Below are positions 37,922 through 50,300 of a stretch of 64,000 nucleotides of DNA, piece after piece. Within the stretch, counting starts at the first letter, position 1; each line of letters begins with the position of its first letter. The notes under the pieces are model-generated. The model saw only the letters and a program-made list of their open reading frames with translations, searched no databases and was not told the origin of the DNA. The position numbers were made by a program, and so were the translations under genes. The stretch covers positions 124,001 through 188,000 of the forward strand of contig CATNEN010000032.1 of NCBI GenBank assembly GCA_950097015.1. The letters are read 5' to 3'. This stretch comes from Macrostomum hystrix. Lineage: Eukaryota; Platyhelminthes; Macrostomidae.

Positions 37922-39855
37922 ATGGTTGCCGACCAGTTCATCCTCTATGCTCAGAAGTGGAGCCTCGGGCGAACAGCGAATCTGAACGACTATGCGGACA
38001 AATTCCACTACCTGCTCATGCCGATCGTGCTAATACTGTTTGTCTCGCTGACCACAGTAAGGCAGTACGTGTTCCAACCCATTGTCTGCGAGACGGCCAC
38101 TACTCCATCAGGTGTTAATTTTGCCGACTATATCAACAATCTATGCTGGGTGGAAGGCACCTATGCCGAGATCAATTTCGAGGTTGGAAACCTTAGCCTG
38201 AGTGAGGAATTCTGGAGGAAGCAACGCAAAGCGCTTTATTACCAGTGGGTGAGTTGCATTTCACCAAGGTCCTGAGCTCGATTCCGCGGCGAAGCCGTAT
38301 TTATTTGTTTTGCAATTCACGCAGTTAGGGCCAACCTTCAAGGCACAGTGAGTGTGTGCCTGCTAACTGTGCTCAGGAGTAATTGGAATGGGCAGAATTA
38401 CCTCAAATGATGTGCTAGTACCCACAGCACTTCCTGCAAATGTTACTTTATTATACTAATGCATGTACTACGACTAACACATGTGGTATGCAAATAACTA
38501 CCGATTCTCTACGAAATGCAGGTTCCGTTCACCTTGGCGCTACAGGCCACCCTGTACTTTCTGCCACGCCTGCTGTGGCTAGCCTACGTGCACAACCGGG
38601 CCGGACCCGACCTGGAGGCTCTGCTGCAGAGCGCGGCCGAGGCCAACAAAGCAGTCGACTGGCATCTGCGCCAGAGCATCATCAACGGAATCAGTCGCAG
38701 CTTAGACTACATGCTGCGCATGCGGGAGAGTCTCAAGCCCAATCTGCTGCACAATGGCTACGAGAGTCGACGCAGCGCCTGTCGCCAGTATTTTGCAAGA
38801 CGACCGCCTTGCTGCCTAACGATCGTCTACGCTGTCGTGAAGCTGCTGTTCCTAGGCAACGCAATCGGCCAGATGTACCTGATGGGCCGTCAGCTGGATC
38901 CGCACTCGCCCGATCCATTCCTGTTCGGCTTCCGCCTGATAACGGCTGTGCGGCAGGGCAACGACTGGAAGGCGACGAGGCTCTTTCCGAGGTGGGCGCG
39001 GACTGTGTGCATTGTTAGCACCTAAACTATGCACTATTACCCTGCTTTTAGCCAGATGAAACAATTCCATCATCCGGGACACGGAATTTTGACTGAAGGA
39101 AAATTTTAATTACATTGACAGTTGACTGACAGTGACAGTTTATTGACAGTGACAGTTGACTGACAGTGACAGTTGATTGACAGTGACAGTTGACTGACAG
39201 TGACAGTTGATTGACAGTGACAGTTGACTGACAGTGACAGTTGATTGACAGTGACAGTTGACTGACAGTGACAGTTGATTGACAGTGACAGTTGATTTAA
39301 AAATTCGCTGCTTCGCTGCACTCCAGAGTGACCCTGTGCCGAGTGCCGATTCGCCAAGTGGGCACCATCAACATGTACACCGGTCAGTGTATCCTGCCGC
39401 TGAATATGCTAAACGAGAAGATTTACTGCTTCCTGTGGATCGCCTCGTCTGTGGGCGCCGGGCTGAGCTGCCTGTCGATCCTGCAGTGGGCCCTGCGTCT
39501 CGCCTGCGGCCGGGGTCGCTGGCGGCATCACCTGAGGCGCTACCTGCTGATTGGCTCCGAAGGCTCAATGCAGCCCGACATAAGGCGAGTGTACGAATTC
39601 GCCGAGCACTTGCAGACGGACGGACTGTTCCTGCTGCACATGATTCGCCTGAATGTTGGCGAGATTGTGGCCTGCGATGTGACCAATGCGCTTCATGACC
39701 TGTGGCGGAGAAGGCGACCTCTGATGCAAGACCCCGAAGGAGCTGCCGCTGACCTAGTTGATTGCATAACTGCTGCTGCCGATACCGCAGGCTGCAGCCT
39801 AGCAATGGAGCCGGATACTCAGCGGTTGTCTAGGCAACGCAAAACCGCCTATTGA
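37922..39855 (+). CDS. Innexin gap-junction protein
   Basis: Exons 37922-38248 (donor TGG|GTGAGT), 38522-38991 (acceptor ATGCAG, donor CCGAG|GTGGGC) and 39327-39855 (acceptor CACTCCAG) give 441 residues with intact frame. Four membrane segments are visible: YLLMPIVLILFVSLTTV, VPFTLALQATLYFLPRLLWL, LTIVYAVVKLLFLGNAIGQM and YCFLWIASSVGAGLSCLSIL. The signature YYQW|VPF at the start of TM2 spans the first intron. Extracellular loop 1 has VCETA...NNLCWVEGTY and loop 2 has LFPRVTLC...YTGQCILPLN, each with the conserved Cys pair. NEKIYCFLW marks the start of TM4. Innexins form hemichannels and intercellular channels. ATG 37922 is the first in frame with a normal-length N terminus (MVADQFILYAQKW). 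AATAAA lies at 40017. Confidence 0.94.
38250..38410 (+). mobile_element. tRNA-derived SINE, copy 3 (innexin intron 1)
   Basis: Starts immediately after the splice donor with TTTCACCAAGGTCCTGAGCT and CGATTCCGCGGCGAAGCCG, then GGGCCAACCTTCAAGGCACA and GGAATGGGCAGAATTACCTC. It lacks the box A head but shares the tail with copy 4. Confidence 0.78.
39111..39298 (+). repeat. 17-bp minisatellite in innexin intron 2
   Basis: About 11 units of TGACAGTGACAGTTGAC, in which GTTGACTG and GTTGATTG units alternate strictly, so the true period is a 34-bp dimer. It ends about 30 bp before the exon 3 acceptor. Confidence 0.95.
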
Positions 39856-40378
39856 ACCTCTATTAAAAAAATCACACACCGAATGATCTACGCGAAATCT
39901 CAAATTAGCGTTCGCAACAACACTCTAGATGGCCCAATTTCAAATTGATTTCGACTTCAATTTTCAATCTGAACATGAAAGAATGAAAAACAACGAAACC
40001 GCTATAGGATATTAAAAATAAAAAATTGAAATTTATATTATCTTTTCTAAATAAAACGAGTGCAAAAAAATTGGCATGACAAAATCCATGCCTAAAATTT
40101 CATTTACGAGTGTATTTGCGATTTGATAACCAGTCAGTCGAGCTTAGAAATCTGATTGCACTTAGCTTTCATGTGAGATGATGAACTCAAAATCTGTTCA
40201 AAACCATTTTTAACCACACTAGAGCTGGGGTGGCACAGATCCCACACCAGAGTGTCACGGATCCCACACCAGTGTCACGGATCCCACACCAGAGTGTCAC
40301 GGATCCCACACCAGAGTGTCACGGATCCCACACCAGAGTATCACGGATCCCACACCAGAGTGTCACGGATCCCAGAGT
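39856..40378. repeat. Innexin/ASPDH convergent flank with a 22-bp minisatellite
   Basis: 39856-40230 is AT-rich 3' flank of the innexin. 40235-40375 holds about six units of GATCCCACACCAGAGTGTCA-CG, with one short unit. The repeat abuts the ASPDH stop codon, so it would form the start of that gene's 3' UTR. Confidence 0.85.
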
Positions 40379-41302
40379 CTAGCAGGAGCGCACGGCCGGT
40401 CGCCTCGCAGCCCCGGCCGCTCTCAGCACGCTGGCCCGGAAGGCCCGAAACGTGGCGCCGCCGGTGACGGCACCAGGCGCGGCCGGGTTGAACCGGCTGG
40501 TGTACACCCGAAAGCCATCCGGGCCTTCGGCTTCCACCTCGACCAGATGCGCCTCCGGCATGCCCGGATCCGAGCAGAGCCGGCCGACCACGCCGTCGAA
40601 GCCGAGATTGCTGGCGCAGATGGCTGCCGCGGCCATTGTGTTGACATTGTTCGGCGCCAGCGGGCACAGGTCCCGCACCGGGCCCTCGTAGAGCACGACG
40701 AGGCCGGAGCCGGCGGCGGCGGCTTCGTCGTTGCGTCGACGCATCTCCGGATCGGCGAACCGGAAACTCTCCGGCCGCTTCGTCATGCTGACTCGGAGGC
40801 GGCGAAGGCCGCCGCTCTCGGCCAGCCGTTCAATGTCGCGGCCGCCCCACAGAGCGCCGGCCGGCACGAACACAGTTCGCCCGGAGGTCTCGGCTGCGGC
40901 GCGCAGCTCTGCCTCCAGCTGCGAGTCGGCCAGGGCTGTGGGCGATCCGATCAGATAGTCGGCGACACTCAGGAATGCGACGCCGTGCTGCCTGGTGACA
41001 TCCGGATGGGCGACTTCAACGATGAAGTCGGGAGCGCGGGAGGCGAAGTCAGCTAGGTTGGTTAGTTCGAGACCCACCGGCAGGTTGCTAAGGGCGTCGG
41101 TGCGGGTTCGATTCCAAACGAAGACCAGCTCAATGCCCGGCTGGGCGATCAGCTGTTCGTACAGGTACTGGCCCAAGTGGCCGAAGCCCGCGATGCCGAC
41201 GCGGCGAGGGTTGCGGCTTTTCCGGACGGCCGCTGCTTCAGCCAGCTGCTGCTCCTGTGATGCATTGTAGCAAACGAAATACGAGGCAAAATGCTTGAAC
41301 AT
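40379..41302 (-). CDS. ASPDH: Aspartate dehydrogenase domain-containing protein
   Basis: A single open frame from ATG 41302 of about 307 residues (human about 283). The Rossmann loop RVGIAGFGHLGQYL binds NAD(P), followed by ELVFVWNRTRTD, VVEVAHP-like IVEVAHPDV, YLIGSPTALAD, FVPAGALWGG, VLYEGPVRDLCP, NNVNTMAAAA and NPAAPGAVTGGATF, all in family order up to the C-terminal Cys. The family oxidises L-aspartate to iminoaspartate; the animal enzyme's physiological role is unsettled. The first ~30 residues (MFKHFASYFVCYNASQEQQ) are an extra leader. An acceptor-like CATCACAG upstream of GAGCAGCAGCTGG leaves open a separate first exon. No intron otherwise. Confidence 0.92.
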   Translation of the reverse strand: MFKHFASYFVCYNASQEQQLAEAAAVRKSRNPRRVGIAGFGHLGQYLYEQLIAQPGIELVFVWNRTRTDALSNLPVGLELTNLADFASRAPDFIVEVAHPDVTRQHGVAFLSVADYLIGSPTALADSQLEAELRAAAETSGRTVFVPAGALWGGRDIERLAESGGLRRLRVSMTKRPESFRFADPEMRRRNDEAAAAGSGLVVLYEGPVRDLCPLAPNNVNTMAAAAICASNLGFDGVVGRLCSDPGMPEAHLVEVEAEGPDGFRVYTSRFNPAAPGAVTGGATFRAFRASVLRAAGAARRPAVRSC

Positions 41303-41348
41303 CAAAGAGAAAATATCATGAAATGATTATCCCTGTCATCATCAACAG

Positions 41349-41943
41349 TAACATCATCAGTAACACCATAGCTGAATCTCATTGCTGACATGATGATGGT
41401 CCCTGAATCTCATTGCTGACATGATGATGGTCCCTGAATCTCATTGCTGACATGATGATGGTCCCTGAATCTCATTGCTGACATGATGATGGTCCCTGAA
41501 TCTCTTTGCTGACATGATGATGGTCCCTGAATCTCATTGCTGACAATGATGATGGTCCCTGAATCTCATTGCTGACATTATGACGGTCCCTGAATCTCAT
41601 TGCTGACATGATGATGGTCCCTGAATCTCATTGCTGACATGATGATGGTCCCTGAATCTCTTTGCTGACAATGATGATGGTCCCTGAATCTCATTGCTGA
41701 CAATGATGATGGTCCCTGAATCTCATTGCTGACAATGATGATGGTCCCTGAATCTCATTGCTGACATGATGACGGTCCCTGAATGTCATTGCTGACATGA
41801 TGACGGTCCCTGAATCTCATTGCTGACATGATGATGGTCCCTGAATCTCATTGCTGACATGATGATGGTCCCTGAATCTCATTGCTGACATGATGATGGT
41901 CCCTGAATCTCATTGCTGACATGATGATGGTCCCTGAATCTAC
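41349..41943 (+). repeat. 31-bp minisatellite, about 19 units
   Basis: Units read TGATGATGGTCCCTGAATCT-CATTGCTGACA with ATGATG/AATGATG length variants and C/T changes. It lies just upstream of the ASPDH start (minus), that is in its promoter or 5' UTR. Confidence 0.96.
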
Positions 41944-42868
41944 CTGAACAAGAGTTTTAGATGTTCGCGGTATTACCAAACCTTCCCCAGCCTAATTCAG
42001 ATAATGAGCACTGAAGGAGGGCGCTGCCAGCTAGGCTAGATTTGACACTAGGGCTAGCTTCAACAGCAGCAAATGCAGAGCAGAAAGTAAGCAGAAGAAA
42101 CTGAGACGGAGTCGGCTTGCCAGTCAAAATCACTTGACTCGGACAAAAAGTCCTCTCTCAAAATGTGTTCCACATTATTCATTACAGTAACATATTATAT
42201 TTGAAAGTATCTATCAACACACCAAAATTTTATTAACGAATAAAAGTTTAACAACGATTTAGAAGAAAATATTTCCTATATTACTCGCATCCTAAGTGTC
42301 TGTTGATGACACGGTGCGAATAATACAATAAATCAACTATCGCATCGTACTATACTACATACAGTAGAGTGGCTAGGAAAACAATGCGACAGGCAATTAC
42401 AGGGCGCGTTTTCAAAAGGGAATGAGTCCAGTGACCGAAACGGTTCATGGGTTCGAGATTACGAAAATCCTTTTAACTATCTTAATGCAACGATAAATCT
42501 GATAAGCACAAATTGCCACTGCCTAATTGGAGCAGATTAACTCGAGTAACCGAACTCAATTTCAGAAATTAACGGACTTGTGAGATTAACTGATAAACGT
42601 TACTTAACTAACAAGCTGCTATATTAACGGATTAAGGCCAGCTACCAAACCCGTGCCAATCAACGGACTGCGGCTTTATACACATACTAACGTTAGATGA
42701 TGATCTTACGTTAGTTGCCCAACCTGTTTGAACTAACAGACTGCTGCTCTATTATTGGGTTATTAAGCCTTACTAACTGTTGTTATAAGAAGATGAAGAG
42801 ACGCGAAGGCAGGCAAACAGACAATACTAGCATCTGCACTGTTCTGATCTATGGCATCACAGCTGGCC
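41944..42868. other. Spacer between ASPDH and BCKDHB
   Basis: AT-rich, no exon. GGTTCATGGGTTCGAGATTA near 42443 resembles a Pol III box B and a weak box A-like GTGGCTAGGAAA lies 75 bp before it; this may be a decayed second SINE but is not secure. Confidence 0.45.
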
Positions 42869-44906
42869 TCAGTAGCCAATCAGATCCTTGATGGCTGCCA
42901 GGCAGCGGCGCTGATTGGGCAGGTAAAAGTTCTCAAAGATGTGCGGAAACGGAGTGTCGTGTCCGGTCACGCGGCGCACGGGAGCCTCCAGGTTGAGGAA
43001 GCAGTGCTCCTGCACCGAGGCGGCGAGCTCAGCCCCGAAGCCGCCTGTGAGCGGCGCCTCGTGAGCGATCAGGCAGCGGCCCGTCTTGCGGACGGAGGCG
43101 TAGACTGTCTCCTCATCGAAGGGCAGGATGGTGCGCAGGTCTATGAGCTCGCAGGAGACGCCCAGCTCGGATTGGGCCAGGCGCGCAACCTCACGGAGCA
43201 CGTGAACCTGGAATAGACGAGATAATTTGAGCGTATAGCAACCACAACCATAGAACCCCATAGCAACAAAAAAGCACTTTAGCAACCACAGAAACACTAG
43301 CAACAACAGAAATATAGCAACCACAGAAACATCATAGCAACCGCAGAATCATCATAGCAACCGCAGAAACATCATAGCAACCACAGAAACATCATAGCAA
43401 CCACAGAAACATCATAGCAACCACAGTAACATCATAGCAACCACAGAATCATCATAGCAACCGCAGAAACATCATAGCAACCACAGAAACATCAAAGCAA
43501 CCACAGAAATATCATAGCAGCCACAGAAACATCATAGCAACCACAGAAACATCATAGCAACCACAGAATCATCATAGCAACCGCAGAAACATCATAGCAA
43601 CCACAGAAACATCATAGCAACCACAGAAATATCATAGCAGCCGCAGAAACATCAAAGCAACCGCAGAAACACCATAGCAACGACGAAAACGTACCAATGG
43701 AACTTCAGAAACGCAAAAGGAGCTACATAAACGACTTGACAAGCACAAAAGCACACGAAAACAAACAGCAAGAGCAATTGCTAATGCACATAGCAACTAC
43801 AAAAAGGTACAATTTGCATCGCAAACCTGAGTTCCGTAACCAATCAGGGTGACATCGCTGCCCTCGATGAGCACCTCAGCCTTGCCGATTGGCAGAACGT
43901 AGCCGTTAACTGGCACATCTTCCACAGCCGATCGATATAGTATCTTGGGCTCAAAATAGAAGCACGGATCCGGATCGTTGATGCAGGCCAGTAGGAGGCC
44001 CTTGGCCTGGATTGGGCCGCGCGGTATCACCACCTTGATGCCTGGCAGGTGAGCAAAGAAGCCCTCAGGACTCTGGCTGTGATACAGAGCTCCGTGGCCA
44101 ACCGCACCGATTGGAGCCCGCACAGTGAGGGAGCCGCAGTTGAAGTGGTTGCCGGACCGGTATCGATACTTGGCCGCCTCGTTCGCTATCTGATCGAAGG
44201 CCGGGAAGATGTAGTCTCCAAACTGGATCTCGGCGATGGTGGTGGCGCCCGCCACCGCGTGCCCGATGGCGAAGCCGACGATGCCCTGCAATCAAGTTTT
44301 TTTACGATGAAGGCCCGATGAAAAAAATGCTGAAAATTAGTTCTGCTGCTCCAATTAGTAGGATTTGAGCAGCCTGGGACTGGGATTTGAGAGGCTTGTA
44401 AGATTTGAGTTGATTAGGATTTGAGAAACGTTTGTGAAAGTTTGTGAAACGGTTTTAGAAGATTGTGATTAAGATAATAAGAGTCTGCGATTGGGATTTT
44501 AGTAAAGAGGATTTGAGAAGTTCGTGATTGGGATATGAGATGCTTATTGCTGGGATCTGAGCAGCCTCACCTGTTCACTAAGCGGAGTATTAAAGACTCT
44601 ATCTTTGCCGTACTTGTCCTTGAGCCCAACTGTGCAACGAAACACTCCGCCGAAGGCGACATCCTCGCCGAAAACCACAGCCGAGGGATCGTTGGCCAAG
44701 GTGTTGTCCAGCGCGGAAGTGATGGCCTGAAACAGATTCATCTTGCTGGTCTCGCCAAGAGATTTGTCTGCGGACTCCGGCGTGTAGACAAACTGCGGAC
44801 CGAACGACAGGCACCGTCGATTAGGCGAAGCGACCTCCAGGCAGGCGGGAGCCAGCCGGGATAGCAGGCACCGGCTGCTGCCGGCTAGCAGGGAGGCGAT
44901 GGGCAG
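42869..44906 (-). CDS. BCKDHB: Branched-chain 2-oxoacid dehydrogenase E1 beta
   Basis: Minus exons 44571-44906 (donor GAACAG|GTGAGG), 43827-44285 (acceptor TTGATTGCAG, donor ACTCAG|GTTTGC) and 42869-43207 (acceptor CTATTCCAG), all phase 0, give 377 residues. The product pairs with E1 alpha in the mitochondrial complex that decarboxylates the oxo acids of Leu, Ile and Val using thiamine diphosphate. The text [89 protein letters not shown]-type [23 protein letters not shown] and [11 protein letters not shown]-type [11 protein letters not shown] runs in family order. The N-terminal part ([16 protein letters not shown]) is leader-like, but no ATG precedes it. A 49-nt exon with ATG at 47041 and donor CGCG|GTAAGC could supply it only if an AAAG|GTCTTCC acceptor is used. 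Confidence 0.93.
43247..43690 (+). repeat. 20-bp minisatellite in BCKDHB intron
   Basis: About 22 units of AGCAACCACAGAAACATCAT, with GCAACCGCAG and AGCAGCC variants. It lies within intron 43208-43826. Confidence 0.95.
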
Positions 44907-44945
44907 CTGCGGAACGGCGGGCGGAAGACCTTTGGGTTTACTCTC

Positions 44946-46778
44946 AGTCAGTCTCACTCGTTATCTGTTTAGCCAGCTCACTCGTTATCTGTTCAGTCAG
45001 TCTCACTCGTTATCTGTTCAGCCAGCTCACTCGTTATCTGTTCAGCCAGCTCACTCGTTATCTGTTCAGCCAGCTCACTTGTTATCTGTTCAGTCAGTCT
45101 CACTCGTTATCTGTTCAGCCAGCTCACTCGTTATCTGTTCAGTCAGTCTCACTCGTTATCTGTTCAGTCAGTCTCACTTGTTATCTGTTCAGCCAGCTCA
45201 CTCGTTATCTGTTCAGTCAGTCTCACTTGTTATCTGTTCAGCCAGCTCACTCGTTATCTGTTCAGCCAGCTCACTTGTTATCTGTTCAGCCAGTCTCACT
45301 CGTTATCTGTTCAGTCAGTCTCACTTGTTATCTGTTCAGCCAGCTCACTCGTTATCTGTTCAGTCAGTCTCACTCGTTATCTGTTCAGCCAGCTCACTCG
45401 TTATCTGTTTAGCCAGCTCACTCGTTATCTGTTCAGTCAGTCTCACTCGTTATCTGTTCAGCCAGCTCACTCGTTATCTGTTCAGCCAGCTCACTCGTTA
45501 TCTGTTCAGCCAGCTCACTTGTTATCTGTTCAGTCAGTCTCACTCGTTATCTGTTCAGCCAGCTCACTCGTTATCTGTTCAGTCAGTCTCACTCGTTATC
45601 TGTTCAGTCAGTCTCACTTGTTATCTGTTCAGCCAGCTCACTCGTTATCTGTTCAGTCAGTCTCACTTGTTATCTGTTCAGCCAGCTCACTCGTTATCTG
45701 TTCAGCCAGCTCACTTGTTATCTGTTCAGCCAGTCTCACTCATTATCTGTTCAGCCAGCTCACTTGTTATCTGTTCAGCCAGTCTCACTCGTTATCTGTT
45801 CAGCCAGCTCACTCGTTATCTGTTCAGTCAGTCTCACTTGTTATCTGTTCAGCCAGTCTCACTCGTTATCTGTTCAGCCAGCTCACTCGTTATCTGTTCA
45901 GTCAGTCTCACTCGTTATCTGTTCAGTCAGTCTCACTCGTTATCTGTTCAGCCAGCTCACTCGTTATCTGTTCAGCCAGCTCACTTGTTATCTGTTCAGC
46001 CAGTCTCAGTCGTTATCTGTTCAGCCAGCTCACTTGTTATCTGTTCAGCCAGCTCACTCGTTATCTGTTCAGCCAGCTCACTTGTTATCTGTTCAGTCAG
46101 GCTCACTCGTTATCTGTTCAGTCAGTCTCACTCGTTATCTGTTCAGCCAGGCTCACTTGTTATCTGTTCAGTCAGTCTCACTCGTTATCTGTTCAGCCAG
46201 CTCACTTGTTATCTGTTCAGTCAGGCTCACTCGTTATCTGTTCAGCCAGCTCACTCGTTATCTGTTCAGCCAGCTCACTCGTTATCTGTTCAGCCAGTCT
46301 CACTCGTTCTGTTCAGCCAGCTCACTTGTTATCTGTTCAGCCAGCTCACTTGTTATCTGTTCAGTCAGTCTCACTCGTTATCTGTTCAGCCAGCTCACTT
46401 GTTATCTGTTCAGTCAGGCTCACTCGTTATCTGTTCAGCCAGCTCACTCGTTATCTGTTCAGCCAGCTCACTTGTTATCTGTTCAGTCAGGCTCACTCGT
46501 TATCTGTTCAGTCAGTCTCACTCGTTATCTGTTCAGCCAGGCTCACTTGTTATCTGTTCAGTCAGTCTCACTCGTTATCTGTTCAGCCAGCTCACTTGTT
46601 ATCTGTTCAGTCAGGCTCACTCGTTATCTGTTCAGCCAGCTCACTCGTTATCTGTTCAGCCAGCTCACTTGTTATCTGTTCAGCCAGCTCACTCGTTATC
46701 TGTTCAGCCAGCTCACTCGTTATCTGTTCAGCCAGCTCACTCGTTATCTGTTCAGCCAGCTCACTCGTTATCTGTTCA
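44946..46778 (+). repeat. 24/25-bp minisatellite, about 75 units
   Basis: Two intermixed unit types: CACTCGTTATCTGTTCAGCC-AGCT (24 bp) and ...TCAGTCAGTCT (25 bp), with CTT/CTC and GGCT variants. The order of types is blockwise repeated. It begins about 40 bp upstream of the first BCKDHB exon. The 641-codon plus frame is only open because stops are absent from the unit. Confidence 0.97.
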
Positions 46779-47388
46779 ATCCCTATCCCTTCAGGGAATT
46801 ACAATTTGTTACAAAATACACTAACTGACTTAGGTAACCAATTAGGAATCGTCTAATTTATTCTAGCAAACTGATTTAGTAGTGAAACAATATTTCTTCC
46901 TACACAAAAGCAGAAGAAAGTAATATAGAAAGAACAGTTAATCAAATAAAATTCAAACAAACTATCTAATATCTCGGCTGATCGCAGCTTACCGCGTTTA
47001 TAAATCCATATTTGAATAAAACCAAAGAGCACGCAGAGCATGGATAGGACACGAAGCGTAAATGAAAAAAGCAAACGCACAGTGCCGCAGCCTACTGACA
47101 GTAGAAGATTGCGAGTATTAGAATTTGCAAATGCAATTATGACAAAGGCTTGCGAGAGCTACGGGGAACGTGCGAGTAAGATCAGTGCTAAAAATATACG
47201 CATAAAATACAAGTATTAATCTAAGAGCTACGGAGCAAAGCAATATGTAACTTAGGCGAGCGAATAAGGAATGACCTTAAATGACACTGGGCTTCAAGTG
47301 CTTTGCTGTTACATTAGACAGTCTTTGCAGCACCAGACTTAGTGGCGAAAATATCCCAATAGAAAACTATCCCATTAAACACGGATGG
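46779..47388. other. BCKDHB 5' flank and importin-9 3' flank
   Basis: No secure exon. Possible tiny first exon of BCKDHB at 46993-47041 (minus). The short minus frame 46853-47080 is hydrophobic but unsupported. Confidence 0.4.
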
Positions 47389-50300
47389 CTAGCAGTGGAT
47401 TCCCAGGCACTTTTTCAGCACCCGCTTCTCCATCGGGTTGTGATGCTGGGCGAAGCTGGAATAGAAGGGCTGCTGCGACAGGCGAGTGAGAAAGTCGCCC
47501 AGGTGTTGGCGCAAGTCGACTCCGTTGACCGGATCGGCGGCCACATCCGGATCGTCGTCTTCGGCTTCGTCGCCGAACAGGTCGCCAACGCCGCCACAAG
47601 CTCCGTCGACATCGCCGGTCCGAGACGCCGAGGCTTGGATCAGCTGCTGAAAGTAGTCAGCGCCGCCGCCTCGACCATCGTCGTCTTCCTCTTCATTGTC
47701 GTCTGCCCCATTTTCGTCCCCAACCACGCCATCGTCTTCTTCGTCATCCTCATCGTCCGCTTCGTCGACAAGGCCAGCAGCTGCGTCGGCGCTGCGAGCG
47801 GCCGCAGCTTCGGCTAGTTCAGCCTGATGACTGAGCTCGTTAATGAGCAGCTTGTAGATTTTAACCACTGCTGGAATCTGCTTGAACTCTTGCTTGCCGG
47901 CCCGACGGGTGGAGCGCTGACCAGTGTCCACCTGAGAGGGGCATTGGTCCTATATTAGTGAATGCAGCCTATGAAACAGCTCTAGTTCTACTACAAGTAG
48001 AATCAATAACATTAATGCACTATTTTTTTTCTCAATCCATCAAGTCTATTATTGTTCTATCATTGTTAGAATGATTTTCTTTTACTGCATAAATACGACT
48101 GCAATCTACGAAGTCTACAAGCCCTAAGTCTCTTACCCTAATCCCTAAGTCTCTTACCCTAAACCCTACGACTCTTACCTTAACCCCTACGTCTGTTCAC
48201 CATAATCCCTACATCTCTTCGCCTAATCCCTACATCTCTTCGCCTAATCCCTACATCTCTTCGCCTAATCCCTACATCTCTTCGCCTAATCCCTGCGTCT
48301 CTTTTCCCTAATTCCTTCGTCTCTTCTCCCTAATCTCTACGTCTCTTCTCCCTAACCTCTACGTCTCTTCTCCCTAATCCCTACGTCTCTTCTCCCTAAT
48401 CTCTACGTCTCTTCTCCCTAATCTCTACGTCTCTTCTCCCTAATCCCTACGTCTCTTCTCCCTAATCCCTACGTCTCTTCTCACTAATCCCTACGTCTCT
48501 TACCTCCAATCCATGTTTTATCTGTCTAATGCCTTTTCCCTAATCCCTTATCTATCTTCTCCGTAATCCGAATATATCATACTGAATGTTCGAGTATCAG
48601 GCCTCACCGGGTCGCCATCCAGCATGACAGTCTGCAGGGCCGGATTGTCAGTCCTGATGCAGTAGTCCAGCAGAGCAGTGAGCGCCATCACTGTCACCCG
48701 AAGCTGATAAGCGCCAAAGAACAGATGCTGGCGAGACAGCCAACAGCGAATTAGCTGCTCCAGGGCTGGCCGGCCGCGACTATCCGGCGTGACAGTCAAG
48801 AAGCTGACAAAATGATCCGGATGATGCAGGCACAGCTGGCTGAACACCAGGATGACACTCTGGGCTACGGTGAGGGTCTCCGTGGCCAGCAGTTTGCTCA
48901 GGCACGCTCTGAGGATGAGATCCAGCTGACCGCCCGGAGCCAGATCGCTGCTCAGCCGGGAAAAGATGACGCATACCAGCATCCCGACCTCGGAGCTGGC
49001 AGCTTCTGGTGCCTGACTGCCCAGCAAGCGGAGCAGGCAGGACACTAGAAGGTCCAGGCCGCTGGCCTGGCTGTGCGGATGCCGGTACTGGCGGATCAGG
49101 TCGGCTGCCACCGAGACTAGGGCGCGAAGGCATTCGCCGCTGTTCTGCAGCACGGCGCTATCGTCACTGCACTGAGCGACCTGGCAGACTAGGGGCAGGG
49201 CGCACTGGACCAGATCCGGCGGACATGGACAGGCCTCGCCTTGGCCGCAGCCACGAATCAGCACTTTTAGGACGTCGATTGCTATCGCCGTCAGGGGGCC
49301 GACGTCCGACTTGGCGGCCATCCCACCGCTGCCTACCCCGCCGCTTGCATCCGAGACGGCATCCTGCGCATGAGAGGAGTTAGGGACGCTTTGAAAACCA
49401 AGATGTCACCCAATAAGTAAGGCTACATAGAAGGGGAGAAGGCAGACGCCAATCAGAAAAGCTGTATGGAAGAGAAGGCAGCTAATCAGAAAAGCTGTCT
49501 GGAAGAGAAGGCAGCCAATCAGAAAAGCTGTCTGGAAGAGAAGGCAGCCAATCAGAAAAGCTGTCTGGAAGAGAAGGCAGCCAATCAGAAAAGCTGTCTG
49601 GAAGAGAAGGCAGCCAATCAGAAAAACTGTCTGGAAGAGAAGGCAGCCAATCAGAAAAACTGTCTGGAAGAGAAGGCAGCCAATCAGAAAAACTGTATGG
49701 AAGAGGAGTAGGGTGTTAATCAGAGAGACCGTAAATAATGTGAAGATGGTAAACAGAGCCTCATTAGTGCACACACTGCGGAGGGCTCCTCCTTGCGCCG
49801 GACGTAGGCCTGCAGGATGTTGCACATCGGCGGCAGCAGTCTCTGTCGCAGGGCATCGCGACAGGCTGGATTTCCGGCCAGCTGCGTGAACACATCCAGG
49901 CACAGGTCCACCAGCACCGGATCTGAGTAGAACTTCAGCAGCATGGCCAGGGCTAGAGGCCCCAGCTGGCCTTCGAAACCGGCAGTGATGCGCGGATCGA
50001 TGGGCAGGGCGAAGCACAGGCTCTCCATGCAGAGGCATTTCACTTCGTGACCTTGCGTGAAGGCCAGAGATGTAAGGCCGTGAAATATCTGAGCTAGGTG
50101 CGGCTTCAGGAGGGCCTCCTGCGCAAAATGCAAACATGCGATCAGTGATCACGCATTGGAGCATAGAATTATGCATGTCAAATATGTAGAATACAATTTC
50201 ATTTTTGTTATAAATTATAGTCTAGCTATTCTACTTAGCTAAGCAGAAACCTAACCAAGTGGAATCTAACTAACAAGAATCGGCTAAACAAGAACCGGCT

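Noticed and set aside
44899-46856. 641-, 445- and 354-codon plus-strand frames
   Set aside because: Translation of the 24/25-bp array only; the three frames interconvert with the repeat and overlap the antisense BCKDHB exon at the left end.
46853-47080. 75-codon hydrophobic minus frame
   Set aside because: No homologue recognised; only a 49-nt part is a possible BCKDHB exon.
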